Part shown: positions 7,699 through 16,743 of the stretch, in pieces
Position numbering within the stretch: position 1 is the stretch's first letter
Layout: the number at the start of each line of letters is the position of its first letter
Assembly: GCF_014904755.1 (NCBI RefSeq)
Contig: NZ_JACZFQ010000114.1
Location: 1-42,196, forward strand
Direction: 5' to 3'
DNA: 42,196 bases
Origin: Neoluteolibacter marinus
GTDB taxonomy: Bacteria; Verrucomicrobiota; Verrucomicrobiia; Verrucomicrobiales; Akkermansiaceae
Program-made: the position numbers and the translations under genes
The notes under the pieces: generated by a model
Database searches by the model: none
Seen by the model: only the letters and a program-made list of their open reading frames with translations
What the model was told of the DNA's origin: nothing

Positions 7699-8574
7699 AT
7701 GACCGCTGCCGCCAACGCCCTGCCCGCTGCCGACCGGGAGATCCTCGGCGGATCGACGCGCTATCAGGTCGTGCGTTCGGACGAATCCGATCCGCGCGAC
7801 TGGATGCGGGACGGGCCGATCTGCCCGCTGCTCGGGCAGCATCACATTTCCCACTGCGGGATCATGAAGGCGGTGCCGCCTTTCGAGATCGTCCGCGCCG
7901 ACCAGAACGGCACCTTCATGCTGGCCACCCTTGAGGGCGAAGGGGCGATCCTCGCCGACGGCCGCTGGAAGCGGATCCGCACCGGCCAGGCCTGCCTGCT
8001 GCCGCCCTTCGTGATGAACGCGCTGAAGTGTTTGCCGGGGAAACCTTGGAGCTTCGCCTGGGTCCGCTACCGCGAGGAACGCGAGACCCGACCGATCGTC
8101 TCTTCCTCCTCGCCGGTGACCGGATCGTTCCAGGTCGCCCCGCTGAAGGCCGCGATCGACGGCCTGCACTTCGAATGCACCGGCGACAACGGCGCCGCGG
8201 CCCTCCATCATTGGAGCGAACTGGTGCACCACTACGTCGTCCGCTTCGCCCAGCCCCACACCTCCGACGACCGGCTGTGGCGGGTCTGGCAGCAGGTGGA
8301 AACCGAGCTCGCCCGGCCGTGGAGCCTCGACGAGCTGGCCGGCATCGCCTGTCTCAGCGGCGAGCACCTGCGCCGCCTGTGCCGCAAGGAACTCGGCCGC
8401 AGCCCGATGCAGCACCTGACCCACCTGCGCCTCCAGCGGGCGCGGCACTTGCTTTCCGTCAGCGACGACAAGGTCGAGGTCATCGCCCGCGCCGTCGGCT
8501 TCGAAAGCGTGACCACCTTCTCGAACACCTTCCGCCAGTGGATCGGCCGCCGGCCGTCGGATTTCCGGCGCTAG
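7699..8574 (+). CDS. AraC family transcriptional regulator (copy 1)
   Basis: A 291-residue regulator. The N-terminal part (about 1-165) is a cupin-type ligand-sensing domain (FEIVRADQNGTFMLATLEGEGAI region), followed by a linker helix pair. The C-terminal 95 residues form the double helix-turn-helix of AraC/XylS: WSLDELAGIACLSGEHLRRLCRKELGRSP (first HTH) and VEVIARAVGFESVTTFSNTFRQWIGRRPSDFR (second HTH with the conserved F-x-R-x-G-x-P-S-type end). The ATG at 7699 is the first in frame with a sensible N terminus. The protein is clearly paralogous to the regulator at 14917-15780. It diverges from the PEP-hydrolase/Tm-1 operon. Its TAG stop lies in the palindrome CTAG (8571-8574), whose other strand supplies the TAG of the convergent cupin gene. 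Confidence 0.92.
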   Translation: MTAAANALPAADREILGGSTRYQVVRSDESDPRDWMRDGPICPLLGQHHISHCGIMKAVPPFEIVRADQNGTFMLATLEGEGAILADGRWKRIRTGQACLLPPFVMNALKCLPGKPWSFAWVRYREERETRPIVSSSSPVTGSFQVAPLKAAIDGLHFECTGDNGAAALHHWSELVHHYVVRFAQPHTSDDRLWRVWQQVETELARPWSLDELAGIACLSGEHLRRLCRKELGRSPMQHLTHLRLQRARHLLSVSDDKVEVIARAVGFESVTTFSNTFRQWIGRRPSDFRR

Positions 8575-9035
8575 CCGACGGAGTCGTCGCGCAGCAAGCG
8601 GCACGGAGTCATGCCGTCGCGGATCGACTTCCACGGCTCGGCATCGGAGACGTCGCACGGATCCGGATCGCAAGCGAGTTCATCGCCGAGCACGCCGGGC
8701 GAGAGGATCGCGTGGAAGACCAGTTCCTCGTCGAAGGGATTGTAGGTCGCATGTGGGACGCCGGGCGGGATGACCGCCACCTCCCCCGGCCCGAGGATGC
8801 GATGCTCCTCCCCCACCCACTGCTCGGCGCGACCTTGTTCGACGTGGATGATTTCCTCGCGGTGCGGATGAATGTGAAAGGGGTGACAGTGGTGCGGCTT
8901 CATCCGCGCGCGGACCATCAAAAGCCGCTCGGCCTCGGCCAGCCCGGGGCGGCAGAGCCACTCGTTGTGGGTCCAGTCGTTGTCCTCGTGGATGACCTCG
9001 TGCTCGGCGACGAAGCGCTTGGGTTGCTCGCTCAT
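8571..9035 (-). CDS. Cupin domain protein (copy 1)
   Basis: A 154-residue single-domain cupin. Metal-binding residues are visible as HCHPFHIHPHREEIIHVEQG (cupin motif 1, HxH...E) and PGVPHATYNP (motif 2 histidine). Such proteins are often isomerases, epimerases or sugar-binding proteins in sugar-acid pathways; the reaction here is unknown. It is the last gene of the dehydrogenase/uxaA operon, 11 bases after uxaA. A shorter relative lies at 23007-23405 next to glycerate kinase, sharing a C-R-P near residue 30, the EQWVGEE segment and an AEPW/EEPWxSIR-like C-terminal motif. The pairing of each cupin with a ThuA/dehydrogenase locus suggests a common pathway role. Confidence 0.88.
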   Translation of the reverse strand: MSEQPKRFVAEHEVIHEDNDWTHNEWLCRPGLAEAERLLMVRARMKPHHCHPFHIHPHREEIIHVEQGRAEQWVGEEHRILGPGEVAVIPPGVPHATYNPFDEELVFHAILSPGVLGDELACDPDPCDVSDAEPWKSIRDGMTPCRLLRDDSVG

Positions 9036-9046
9036 GGCACGGATAC

Positions 9047-10570
9047 CTACATCTGGGCCGAGATGTTCCAAGGCACGAACTCGCAGTCGCCGAATCCGAG
9101 CTCTTCCGACTTCGTCTTGCCGCCGCTGGCGACGCGCAGCATTTCCCGGTAGATCCTTCCGGCGACGTCCTCGTGGGTTTCCTCGCCATCGGCAATGGTC
9201 CCGGCGTTGAGGTCCATGTCTTCCTCCATGTGGCGGAACATCGGCGTGTTGGTGGCGATCTTGATCGAAGGCGTCGGCTTGTAGCCGTAGACCGAACCGC
9301 GGCCGGTGGTGAAGGCGATCAGGTTCGCCCCGGAGGCGACCTCGCCGGTGATCGACATCGGGTCGTAGCCGGGACTGTCCATCAGGTGCATTCCCGCTTC
9401 CTTGACCGGCTCGGCGTAGCGGAGCACGGAAACCAGGTTGGTCGAACCCGCCTTGCACACCGCGCCGAGCGACTTCTCGAGGATGGTCGTGAGCCCCCCG
9501 GCCTTGTTGCCCGGCGTGGGATTGTTGTCGATCTCGCCGTCCAGCTTGGCCGCGTAGTCCTCCCACCAGCGGATCCGCTCGATCAAGGCCTCGCCCACTT
9601 CAGGCCGCACCGCCCGGCGGGTCAGCAGGTGCTCCGCCCCATAGACCTCGGTCGTCTCGGCAAGGATCGCCGAACCGCCCTGCGCGACCAGGCGGTCGAC
9701 CGCCAGGCCGAGCGCGGGGTTGGCCGTGATCCCCGAGTAGCCGTCGGAACCGCCGCATTGCAGTGCCACGATCAGCTCGCTTACCGGCAGTTCCTCGCGC
9801 CGCGCCTTGTCGGCCTCCGGCAGCACGTCCTCTTCCAACTTCTCGAGGCAGGCCTCGATCGTCTTCCGGGTGCCGCCCATCTGCTGGATCGTCATGAAAT
9901 GCAGGTTTCCCGACGGCGGCTTGCCGAAAGTCTCGACCATGCCCGGGATCTGGTTGGTCTCGCATCCGAGCCCGACCATCATCACCGCGCCGAAGTTCGG
10001 ATGCCGGACGTGGCCCCAGACCGTGCGCTGGAGCATCGCGAAGGCCTCGTTCTTGTTCGAGATGCAGCAGCCGACGCCGTGGGTGATCGCGACCACGCCA
10101 TCGACGTGCGGGAACCGTTCGAGGATTCCGCGACTTTCGACCTCGCGAACGACATGCTTCGCCACGGTGGCGGAGCAGTTCACCGACGAAATGATGCCGA
10201 CGTAGTTGCGCGTGCCGGCCTTCCCGTCGCCGCGGCGGTAGCCCAGGAAAGTGTCGCGCTCCGCCTCGGGCACAAACTCGGTCGGCCGCGCGGCGCTACC
10301 ATGGGCGTAGTCGTCGCTGTGCGGCGACATGCCGAGATTGTGCACGTGGACGTGCTCGCCTGCGGCGATGGGCCGGGTGCTGTGGCCGATGACCTGGCCG
10401 TATTTGAACACCGGCTCGTCGGCGGCGATGTCGCGCACGGCGACCTTGTGGCCGCGCGGCACCGTGCGTTTCACGGTCGCCCCGGTGAGTTTCAGTGACT
10501 CGCCTTCGGCGAGATCGGCAACGGCGACGGCAACATTGTCGTCGGGGTGAAGATGAAAGACTTGGTTCAT
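9047..10570 (-). CDS. UxaA family altronate/galactarate-type dehydratase
   Basis: A 507-residue full-length UxaA/GarD-family dehydratase. The N-terminal SAF-like domain (about 1-90) is followed by the large altronase domain. Family motifs include RNYVGIISSVNCSATV, the cysteine-rich ITHGVGCCISNKNEAF, and ALQCGGSDGYSGITANPALG, the strongest signature of the family. GLTTILEKSLGAVCKAG and the AFTTGRGSVYG segment near the C terminus are also typical. These iron-dependent enzymes remove water from aldonic or aldaric acids, for example D-altronate to 2-keto-3-deoxygluconate. Altronate, galactarate and other sugar acids are all possible substrates. It lies 11 bases after the ThuA/PVC dehydrogenase and 11 bases before the cupin. 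The ATG at 10570 gives the canonical start; the open frame upstream of it is a shadow of the preceding gene. Confidence 0.93.
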   Translation of the reverse strand: MNQVFHLHPDDNVAVAVADLAEGESLKLTGATVKRTVPRGHKVAVRDIAADEPVFKYGQVIGHSTRPIAAGEHVHVHNLGMSPHSDDYAHGSAARPTEFVPEAERDTFLGYRRGDGKAGTRNYVGIISSVNCSATVAKHVVREVESRGILERFPHVDGVVAITHGVGCCISNKNEAFAMLQRTVWGHVRHPNFGAVMMVGLGCETNQIPGMVETFGKPPSGNLHFMTIQQMGGTRKTIEACLEKLEEDVLPEADKARREELPVSELIVALQCGGSDGYSGITANPALGLAVDRLVAQGGSAILAETTEVYGAEHLLTRRAVRPEVGEALIERIRWWEDYAAKLDGEIDNNPTPGNKAGGLTTILEKSLGAVCKAGSTNLVSVLRYAEPVKEAGMHLMDSPGYDPMSITGEVASGANLIAFTTGRGSVYGYKPTPSIKIATNTPMFRHMEEDMDLNAGTIADGEETHEDVAGRIYREMLRVASGGKTKSEELGFGDCEFVPWNISAQM

Positions 10571-10581
10571 GGACTTCGGAT

Positions 10582-13500
10582 TCAGGGCTGGACGGCGGGA
10601 CCGCCGTCTTGCGGGGCATCGTTCATAACGCCGTCCTTGCTGGCGGACTCGAGCGTGATCGCCGCGATCATCGGCGCGGGCGCCTTGCCCGGACTCGACA
10701 GTACCAGCTTCGAGATGACCTGGCCGGGCTTTTTCAAATCGCGCCACAGGTAGCGGACCTGGCCGTGATTCGTGAGATCGGTGCGGGCCGATCCGGGCAC
10801 GTCGACCCCGGCGACGTGGTCGGCGATGTCGATGCCGTTTTTCAGCACGATGTCCTCCGAACTACCATCCGCATAGTGGACGGAAATCGTTACCAGCGGG
10901 TCCTGTTCCCGCACCGCCGGGAATCCCCAGCCAGCCACCGCTCCGAGCAGGTGCAGGCGTCCGGCGGCGACGTTCACCGGGATTTCCACCTCGGCCGGCA
11001 TGCTGCGGCTGACCGCATTCGGATCCATTCCGCCCTTGAGCACGACGACGTTCTTCCCGCCGGGCGCGGTCGCCGGATCCTGCAGGTGGAAGGGCACGCC
11101 GCGTTCCTCGACCAGGCCGTAGCGCTTGAGGCCGACACGATCGCCGGCAGTCTCCGGGGAGAGGTAAACACCGCGGCTGCCATCGGCCGTCGCGGCCTTG
11201 CCCAGCGGCAGGGTGTGGAAACGCTGCTCACCGGAACGCAGATAGGAGATCAAGTCGCGCAAGGCCACCGGACCGAGGGCGTCGAAGCCCTCCGGCATCA
11301 GCGACTTCCCGGTGTCCGTCTGGCTCGCCACCTGGTCGCGCGGGATCTCGACCTCGCCGCCGGCATTGCGGAGGAACAGGCTGCCCGCGGTTTCACGGCT
11401 GATGAAACCGCTCACCGTGCGGCCGTCGCTGGTGCTGACATTCCAGGTGTGGTAGCTCGGTTCGACCTCGCGGTTCGGGTCGACGATGTGGGTGAGCAGC
11501 GTCTCGACCCCATGCACGCCGATGCCCTCCAGCACCGGCCCGATCGAGGTGCCCTGGCCTTGGAAAACGTGGCACACCGCGCAGGCGGCGAAGAGCTGCT
11601 TGCCCGCTGCCGGATCCCCGGGAGCACTGACTTGCGGCAGCAACCGGTCGATCATCGCCGACTTCGCCTCGGCGGCCCCGCGGAAGCGTTCGACGATCGG
11701 AGCGGCGTGCCCCCGCACCTTTTCATCAGGATGCGAGGCCAGCCGGTTCAACACCTGAGGCCCGGCAACGGCAACGGTGAGGCGATTATCGGCGAGGGCA
11801 TCGGACAGCGCGATCGCCGATTCCGGCCGGCCTAACAGCGCCTCCAGGGCACCCGCCTTCTCGGCCGGAGGCAACGATGGGAGAAGATCGATGATCAACC
11901 CGGCCGCTGCTTTCGAGCCATTCGAAAACAAGGCCGGCAGCACCACCTGCCGCGCGTCTTCGGATTGGACCACGGCACTTTCGATCGATTCCACCAGCTC
12001 TGCGGTGAATGCAGGCAACTTCGCCAGCGCCGCCAGCACTCCCGGTTCGACTGGCGTGCCAGTGAGGATCCGCGGCAGCAACAGATCCAGCTTCTTGCCA
12101 ACCTCAGCGGGTGCCCAGAAGCGGGCCGCCAGCGGCAGGGCCATGCCGGCGAGCTGGTGATTGTCACCGGCGGCAAGGCTTTCCAAGGTCGAGACCACCT
12201 CCGCGGCATCCGGCAGCGGGCGCCCCTGCAGCGAGGCGAGCGACGCCACCGCGATCCCCTGTCCCTTCGCTCCGCCCAGGGCCTGGAGCATCGGAACCAG
12301 CTTCGCCGCGTCACCGGCGCAGGATTCGAAAAGCAGTGCCACCAGCGGCGACTGCTTGTCCGGCTCATCCGCTGCCAAGGCCGCGGCAAGCACGTCGCCG
12401 GGGGTATTCCGCGCCAACCGTGCGATCGCCGCGCGGGTCCAGCGTTCGTCGGCGCCGGCTTGCAATCCGACCAGCACCCCGGCCGGAATCACGGTGTCCG
12501 CCGGCAAGGACGCCAGAAGCTGGAGACGAACCCGCGGATCGCTCTCGGCGGGAAGTTTCGCGGCCACGGCCTTCACCCACTCCGGTGTGGCCAGCCCGGG
12601 ATGCGCGCCGACCACCCGCGCCGCGGTCACCCGCACCGACGGATCGCCGTCTTCCAGCGCTCTCGCCAGGTCATCGATCGACAGCACCCCGGCCGCCGCG
12701 CGGATCCACAATGCGTGCAACTTCGCAGGCCCGGTCGCGCGGCCTAACATTTCCGCTGCGGCTTTGACCTCGCCCTCCTCGATCAGCCGCTGGGCGCGCA
12801 AGCGGAGGTCGCGGTTCGGATGACCGAGCGCCGCCACCTGGCCCTCGAGACTGGAAAGATCCGCCGCCGGAAGCTTCTTCGACCGCTTGTGCTCGTAGCG
12901 GACGATGCGACCGAAGAAGTGGTCGCGGTCCGGCCGCGCGGCCTGGTTGTTCCAGAGATGGATCGGCCCGCGCGGGTCGTTGTGGAGGATCGCCTGGTTG
13001 TAGAAATCGATCACATAAAGCTGGCCGTCGGGACCGATGCGGGTGTCGATCGGCCGGTTCCAGAAATCCCGCGTCGCCGAGAATTCCTCCTCGCGGGTCT
13101 TCTCCGCCGTGTAAGTGACTCCCTCACCCGCGAGCTGCTCGTGGTGTACGATGTGCACCGTAGGCTCGGCGGTGAAATAGCCGAGCGTCCACTTACCCGG
13201 CCACGATCCGCCTTCGTAGATCGCGTTGCCGCAGGCCGCGGTGAACGAACCGATCACGTCGTTCGGCTGGTTCTCGACGATCTCGTCCCACGACATCAGC
13301 GGCTTCACCGGCCGCAGGTGGATCAGCACGTTCCACGACGGATCGCGTCCCATCCCGGCTTCCGCCATGATCCGGTCGGACACCGGCACGTGCATCAGCA
13401 GGTCACCGGAAGTCGGCTGGGTCATGAACATCTCGCCGTCGGAAGTCATCTCGAAGCCCCAGCAGTTGCCGCTCTTCGCGCTGACCATCTCGATCTTCGA

Positions 13501-14847
13501 GCCGTCCGGCCTGAAGCGGACGATGCCGGAACCGATCGCGCCGAAGTCGGTCTTGCCGTCGCCCGAGGTGACCTTCGGCGACCCCGAGTAGCCGTGGGTC
13601 GAGTAGATCCAGCCGTCCAGCCCCCAGCGCAGGTTGTTCAACACCGAGTGGGTGTCGAAGGTGCCCAGCCCGGTGTAGAGCACCTCGCGCTGGTCGGCCT
13701 TGCCGTCGCCATCGCGGTCACGCAGGCGGAGGATCTCCGGCGGCTGGGCGACGATGACCCCGTCGCGGTAGAAACAGAAGCTGGTCGCGAGGTCGAGGTC
13801 GTCGGCGAAGACATGCTTCTTGTCCATCACGCCGTCGCCATCGGTATCCTCCAGCCACGAGATCCGGTCGTGCCCGAGCCGATCGACCGGCGGGGGCTTC
13901 GGCAGTTCCGTCTCGCGCTGCCAGACATCGTACATCGACTCCGGCCCGCCGCCCTTCTTGCCTTCGGGGTATTCGAGGCTCTCCACGACCCACAGCCGCC
14001 CCTGGCCGTCCCAGTCGATGTTGAGCGGTTTTGAAACCAGCGGCTCGGCCGCCACCAGCACCGCCTTGAATTCCGGATGGACCTGCAACGAACCGACCGA
14101 TGCCCGCGGCGACAGCGGTCCTCCTTTCGGATAGGTCAGGCTCTCCTCCGGGACGTCGGGAGAAAAGGCATCGATGTCGTCCTTCCCGCCGGCCCATGCC
14201 AGCGCGCGGGCCAGCAGGGTGCGGATCGCGGGATGCTCCAATGTCGCCGCGCTTTTGCCGGGCACGAAGCACACGATCCGGCCCTTGCCGTGGGGCATTG
14301 TCCAGATCACCGGCGACACGCCATAGACGTAGGGCTGCGGGTCGGTCCCCTTGAGGTGCTTGCGGTTCGGCGTCCAGGTGGTCGCGAGCACCTCCGCGTC
14401 GTCCGGCAGGGGGAAGCCATGGAACATCTCATCCTCGACATCGAAGTTCGAGAGGCCGCTGGTGACCGGCTGCTGCCGTCCCGCCGGAGTGAAGAACAAG
14501 GGGACGCCCCCGGCCCAGCGTTTCACCTCGCCCGGAACGAAGCCCGACGCGGTGATCGCGTCGTGTACCAGCACCAGCCCGCCGCCGTTTTTGACAAATC
14601 CGTCGAGACGCGCCCTGGCGGCATCGTCCCAGCCTTCGGCGCCCGCCACCAGCACCGCTGCCTTCCCTTTCAAGTCGGCCTCACCGGGGATCGACCCGAC
14701 CCCGGCCAGCCCCTCGACCACCGGCACCTCCGCGCGGACCAGGATCTCGGGATCGGCAGACATCGCGGGGCCGCCGGGCAGGGTGAGCCCCGCCAGCAGG
14801 CAGGAGACCCGCAGCAACGGCGGGAATGCTTGGGTTTCGAGGATCAT
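10582..14847 (-). CDS. ThuA domain + PVC-type membrane-bound dehydrogenase + HEAT repeats + cytochrome c, with extra C-terminal domain
   Basis: A 1421-residue exported protein. Order: signal peptide (about 1-30), ThuA-like glutamine-amidotransferase fold (about 32-225, with VLVHDAI), a six-bladed beta-propeller dehydrogenase domain of the PVC type (about 255-660, opening with PLNIDWDGQGRLWVVESLEYP), HEAT-like repeats (about 670-1020), a cytochrome c module with CAVCH (C1089-H1093), the usual PVC continuation (IVDPNREVEPSYHTW), and a C-terminal domain (about 1215-1400) that may bind carbohydrate. The family is thought to oxidise sugars or sugar alcohols in the periplasm and pass electrons to haem; substrates are uncharacterised. 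It opens the operon with uxaA and the cupin. AraC regulator 2 lies 69 bases upstream on the same strand. Two rare TTA codons occur, both before glycine. Confidence 0.9.
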   Translation of the reverse strand: MILETQAFPPLLRVSCLLAGLTLPGGPAMSADPEILVRAEVPVVEGLAGVGSIPGEADLKGKAAVLVAGAEGWDDAARARLDGFVKNGGGLVLVHDAITASGFVPGEVKRWAGGVPLFFTPAGRQQPVTSGLSNFDVEDEMFHGFPLPDDAEVLATTWTPNRKHLKGTDPQPYVYGVSPVIWTMPHGKGRIVCFVPGKSAATLEHPAIRTLLARALAWAGGKDDIDAFSPDVPEESLTYPKGGPLSPRASVGSLQVHPEFKAVLVAAEPLVSKPLNIDWDGQGRLWVVESLEYPEGKKGGGPESMYDVWQRETELPKPPPVDRLGHDRISWLEDTDGDGVMDKKHVFADDLDLATSFCFYRDGVIVAQPPEILRLRDRDGDGKADQREVLYTGLGTFDTHSVLNNLRWGLDGWIYSTHGYSGSPKVTSGDGKTDFGAIGSGIVRFRPDGSKIEMVSAKSGNCWGFEMTSDGEMFMTQPTSGDLLMHVPVSDRIMAEAGMGRDPSWNVLIHLRPVKPLMSWDEIVENQPNDVIGSFTAACGNAIYEGGSWPGKWTLGYFTAEPTVHIVHHEQLAGEGVTYTAEKTREEEFSATRDFWNRPIDTRIGPDGQLYVIDFYNQAILHNDPRGPIHLWNNQAARPDRDHFFGRIVRYEHKRSKKLPAADLSSLEGQVAALGHPNRDLRLRAQRLIEEGEVKAAAEMLGRATGPAKLHALWIRAAAGVLSIDDLARALEDGDPSVRVTAARVVGAHPGLATPEWVKAVAAKLPAESDPRVRLQLLASLPADTVIPAGVLVGLQAGADERWTRAAIARLARNTPGDVLAAALAADEPDKQSPLVALLFESCAGDAAKLVPMLQALGGAKGQGIAVASLASLQGRPLPDAAEVVSTLESLAAGDNHQLAGMALPLAARFWAPAEVGKKLDLLLPRILTGTPVEPGVLAALAKLPAFTAELVESIESAVVQSEDARQVVLPALFSNGSKAAAGLIIDLLPSLPPAEKAGALEALLGRPESAIALSDALADNRLTVAVAGPQVLNRLASHPDEKVRGHAAPIVERFRGAAEAKSAMIDRLLPQVSAPGDPAAGKQLFAACAVCHVFQGQGTSIGPVLEGIGVHGVETLLTHIVDPNREVEPSYHTWNVSTSDGRTVSGFISRETAGSLFLRNAGGEVEIPRDQVASQTDTGKSLMPEGFDALGPVALRDLISYLRSGEQRFHTLPLGKAATADGSRGVYLSPETAGDRVGLKRYGLVEERGVPFHLQDPATAPGGKNVVVLKGGMDPNAVSRSMPAEVEIPVNVAAGRLHLLGAVAGWGFPAVREQDPLVTISVHYADGSSEDIVLKNGIDIADHVAGVDVPGSARTDLTNHGQVRYLWRDLKKPGQVISKLVLSSPGKAPAPMIAAITLESASKDGVMNDAPQDGGPAVQP

Positions 14848-14916
14848 GTTCCCCTTCTTACGCGGGGATCCGGGGCTGTATAGCCCGCGAGCCGGATCAA
14901 TAGCCGGATGTGGATT

Positions 14917-15780
14917 TCAAATATGCACCCCCTCCCCCGGGCGGCGGATCTCCGAGGGCCGCCAGCCGATCCACTTCTTGAAGGTGTTCGAGAACGTGAA
15001 CGGATTCGCGAAGCCGGCCTGGCGCGAGATCGACTCGACCTTCTCGTCGGTCGTCGAAAGCAAATGCCGCGCGTGCTGCATCCGCAGGAAGGTCACCTGC
15101 TGCATCGGCGTGCGGCCGAGCTCGCGCCGGCACAGCTTGCGCAGGTGTTCCTTGCTCAGGCAGGCGCGGGCGGCCAGTTCGTCGAGCGTCCACGGATGAT
15201 CGAGCGCCTGGTGGACGGCCTCCCACAGCTTCCACAGCCGCGAGTCCGACTGGTGCGGCTGGGCGAAGCGCAGGACGTAGGCGTGAACCAGCTCGGTCCA
15301 CAGGTGCATCGCCGACGGCAGGGCGGCGCCGGCGGCCTCCGCGTGCAACCCCTCGATCGCCCGCCGCAACGGCTCCGGATCGTAGGTTCCCAGCACCGGC
15401 GAGCGTTGCGAGACGATGGGCAGCGACTCCCGCGACTCGAAGTAGCGCACGCAGCACATCCGCCACGGTTCCTTGCCGGTCGCCCGCATCCCGTTGGTCA
15501 CGAAGGGCGGCAGCAGGCACGCCTGGCCGGCCGCGACCTGTTGCCATTTGCCGTCCGCGAGAACCGTCCCGCGGCCGCCGAAGCAAGCGAGCATGAAGGT
15601 TCCCGACTGGTCGCGCCGCATCATCCGGAACGGCTCGCGGACCTCGAGGATCTCGACGTGGGCGATGTGATGCTGCTGCAAAAGAGGACACACCGGCTGG
15701 CCGGCGAGCCACTCGCGGTTATCGCTCGAATCGCTCCGCACCACGTGGGAGCGCCGGGCATGGGCATCGCCGTCGGACAT
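14917..15780 (-). CDS. AraC family transcriptional regulator (copy 2)
   Basis: A 287-residue AraC/XylS-type regulator with an N-terminal sensing domain (about 10-160) and the C-terminal double helix-turn-helix (WTLDELAARACLSKEHLRKL, then VESISRQAGFANPFTFSNTF and KKWIGWRPSEIRR). It aligns with the regulator at 7699-8574 along its whole length; shared segments include VVRSD-SD, QSGTFMLA/QNGTFMLA, GQACLLPPFV and ELVHAYVLRFAQPH/ELVHHYVVRFAQPH. It sits 69 bases upstream of, and on the same strand as, the dehydrogenase-uxaA-cupin operon, so it may regulate that operon or be co-transcribed with it. Ligand unknown; a sugar or sugar acid is likely from context. Confidence 0.92.
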   Translation of the reverse strand: MSDGDAHARRSHVVRSDSSDNREWLAGQPVCPLLQQHHIAHVEILEVREPFRMMRRDQSGTFMLACFGGRGTVLADGKWQQVAAGQACLLPPFVTNGMRATGKEPWRMCCVRYFESRESLPIVSQRSPVLGTYDPEPLRRAIEGLHAEAAGAALPSAMHLWTELVHAYVLRFAQPHQSDSRLWKLWEAVHQALDHPWTLDELAARACLSKEHLRKLCRRELGRTPMQQVTFLRMQHARHLLSTTDEKVESISRQAGFANPFTFSNTFKKWIGWRPSEIRRPGEGVHI

Positions 15781-15852
15781 GCGGCGGCGATGCTATCGGC
15801 CGCTACCGGTCGCCGCAACCGTCGAGGTGGGATTCCGGATAGGTCTCGAGGA

Positions 15853-16623
15853 TCAGCGCCGGCGACGGACCAGTCCGAACAGTCCGATCGCGCCTAACAG
15901 CGCAACCGACGGCTCCGGGACCGCGAAGGTCTCGATCGTGATGCCGTCGATCCGGAAGCCGCCGACATCGCCGGAAAAGATCGCGGTCACCGCCCCGGCG
16001 TCACCGCCGACCCGGAACATGTTGAGCGACGAGACATCGAAGGTCCCGGCACTGAGACCCTGCGCCACCGGAACGAAGGTAAGGGACTGGCGGGTCAAGA
16101 GATTGACGACGGTGAAGGATTCGTCGACGGGATCAGTCGTGGCATTGATGGTTCGTCCCACGTTCTGGACGTTGATGCCGATGATCCGGACCCCGACCGA
16201 CGGATCGATGTCGGTGAGTTCGTCGAGGAAGATGGTGATGCCCTCGTGATTGGTGGCGTCCGCGCCGATTCCGCCGGCGTTCGGGTTGCCCACCACCCCC
16301 ATGAATCCGGCGTCATCACGATCGAAGGTGCCGTCAGCCAGTTCATCGCCGATTGTCGGGCCGGAAGTGCTCATGTTCTTCGCGGCATCGAAGGTCACGC
16401 CGATCGTGCCGCCGAAGGCACCCGCCTGGGAGACGCTTCCGCTCAGGCCGAACCACGGGCTGCCGGTGGTCACCGCGCCGGCGCCGTCGACGCTGACGTT
16501 GAGCGCGATCTCGCTCTGGCCGTCGCTGTTGTTGGTGGATTCGATGATCACGGCACCGCGGGCGGCGGGCGTGGCGGCAAGCCCGGCGAGGGCGAACAGG
16601 GAGACGATCGTGGAGGGTTTCAT
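15853..16623 (-). CDS. PEP-CTERM sorting domain protein
   Basis: A 256-residue exported protein. The N terminus is a signal peptide (MKPSTIVSLFALAGLAATPAARG). The C terminus is a PEP-CTERM tag: VPEPS, a hydrophobic helix (ALLGAIGLFGL) and the basic end VRRRR, the signal cleaved by exosortase at the cell envelope. The body is beta-rich with an acidic, calcium-binding-looking stretch (DELADGTFDRDDAGFMG) and the block FTVVNLLTRQSLTFVP. The same body, roughly half identical by eye, forms the N terminus of the sulfatase immediately upstream (16744-20070), but that protein lacks the PEP-CTERM tail. No exosortase is seen in the window. One TTA codon occurs in the tail, before glycine. Function beyond surface display is unknown. 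Confidence 0.9.
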   Translation of the reverse strand: MKPSTIVSLFALAGLAATPAARGAVIIESTNNSDGQSEIALNVSVDGAGAVTTGSPWFGLSGSVSQAGAFGGTIGVTFDAAKNMSTSGPTIGDELADGTFDRDDAGFMGVVGNPNAGGIGADATNHEGITIFLDELTDIDPSVGVRIIGINVQNVGRTINATTDPVDESFTVVNLLTRQSLTFVPVAQGLSAGTFDVSSLNMFRVGGDAGAVTAIFSGDVGGFRIDGITIETFAVPEPSVALLGAIGLFGLVRRRR

Positions 16624-16743
16624 GGATCAAGCTGGGGTTTTTCCGCGGGATCGCGGGGAACGTTCGGGGCGGTTCCAAAGTGGCATTTTCATCACGGGCG
16701 AAACGTTTGCACTTTTTGCGTCACTCCGGGACGGGCAGCGCCA

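Noticed and set aside
16698-16710. AAACGTTT palindrome before the PEP-CTERM gene, and AAACGTT near 20165 before the sulfatase
   Set aside because: The symmetric core is only 8 bp and the second copy is imperfect and differently placed; too weak to call a shared operator.
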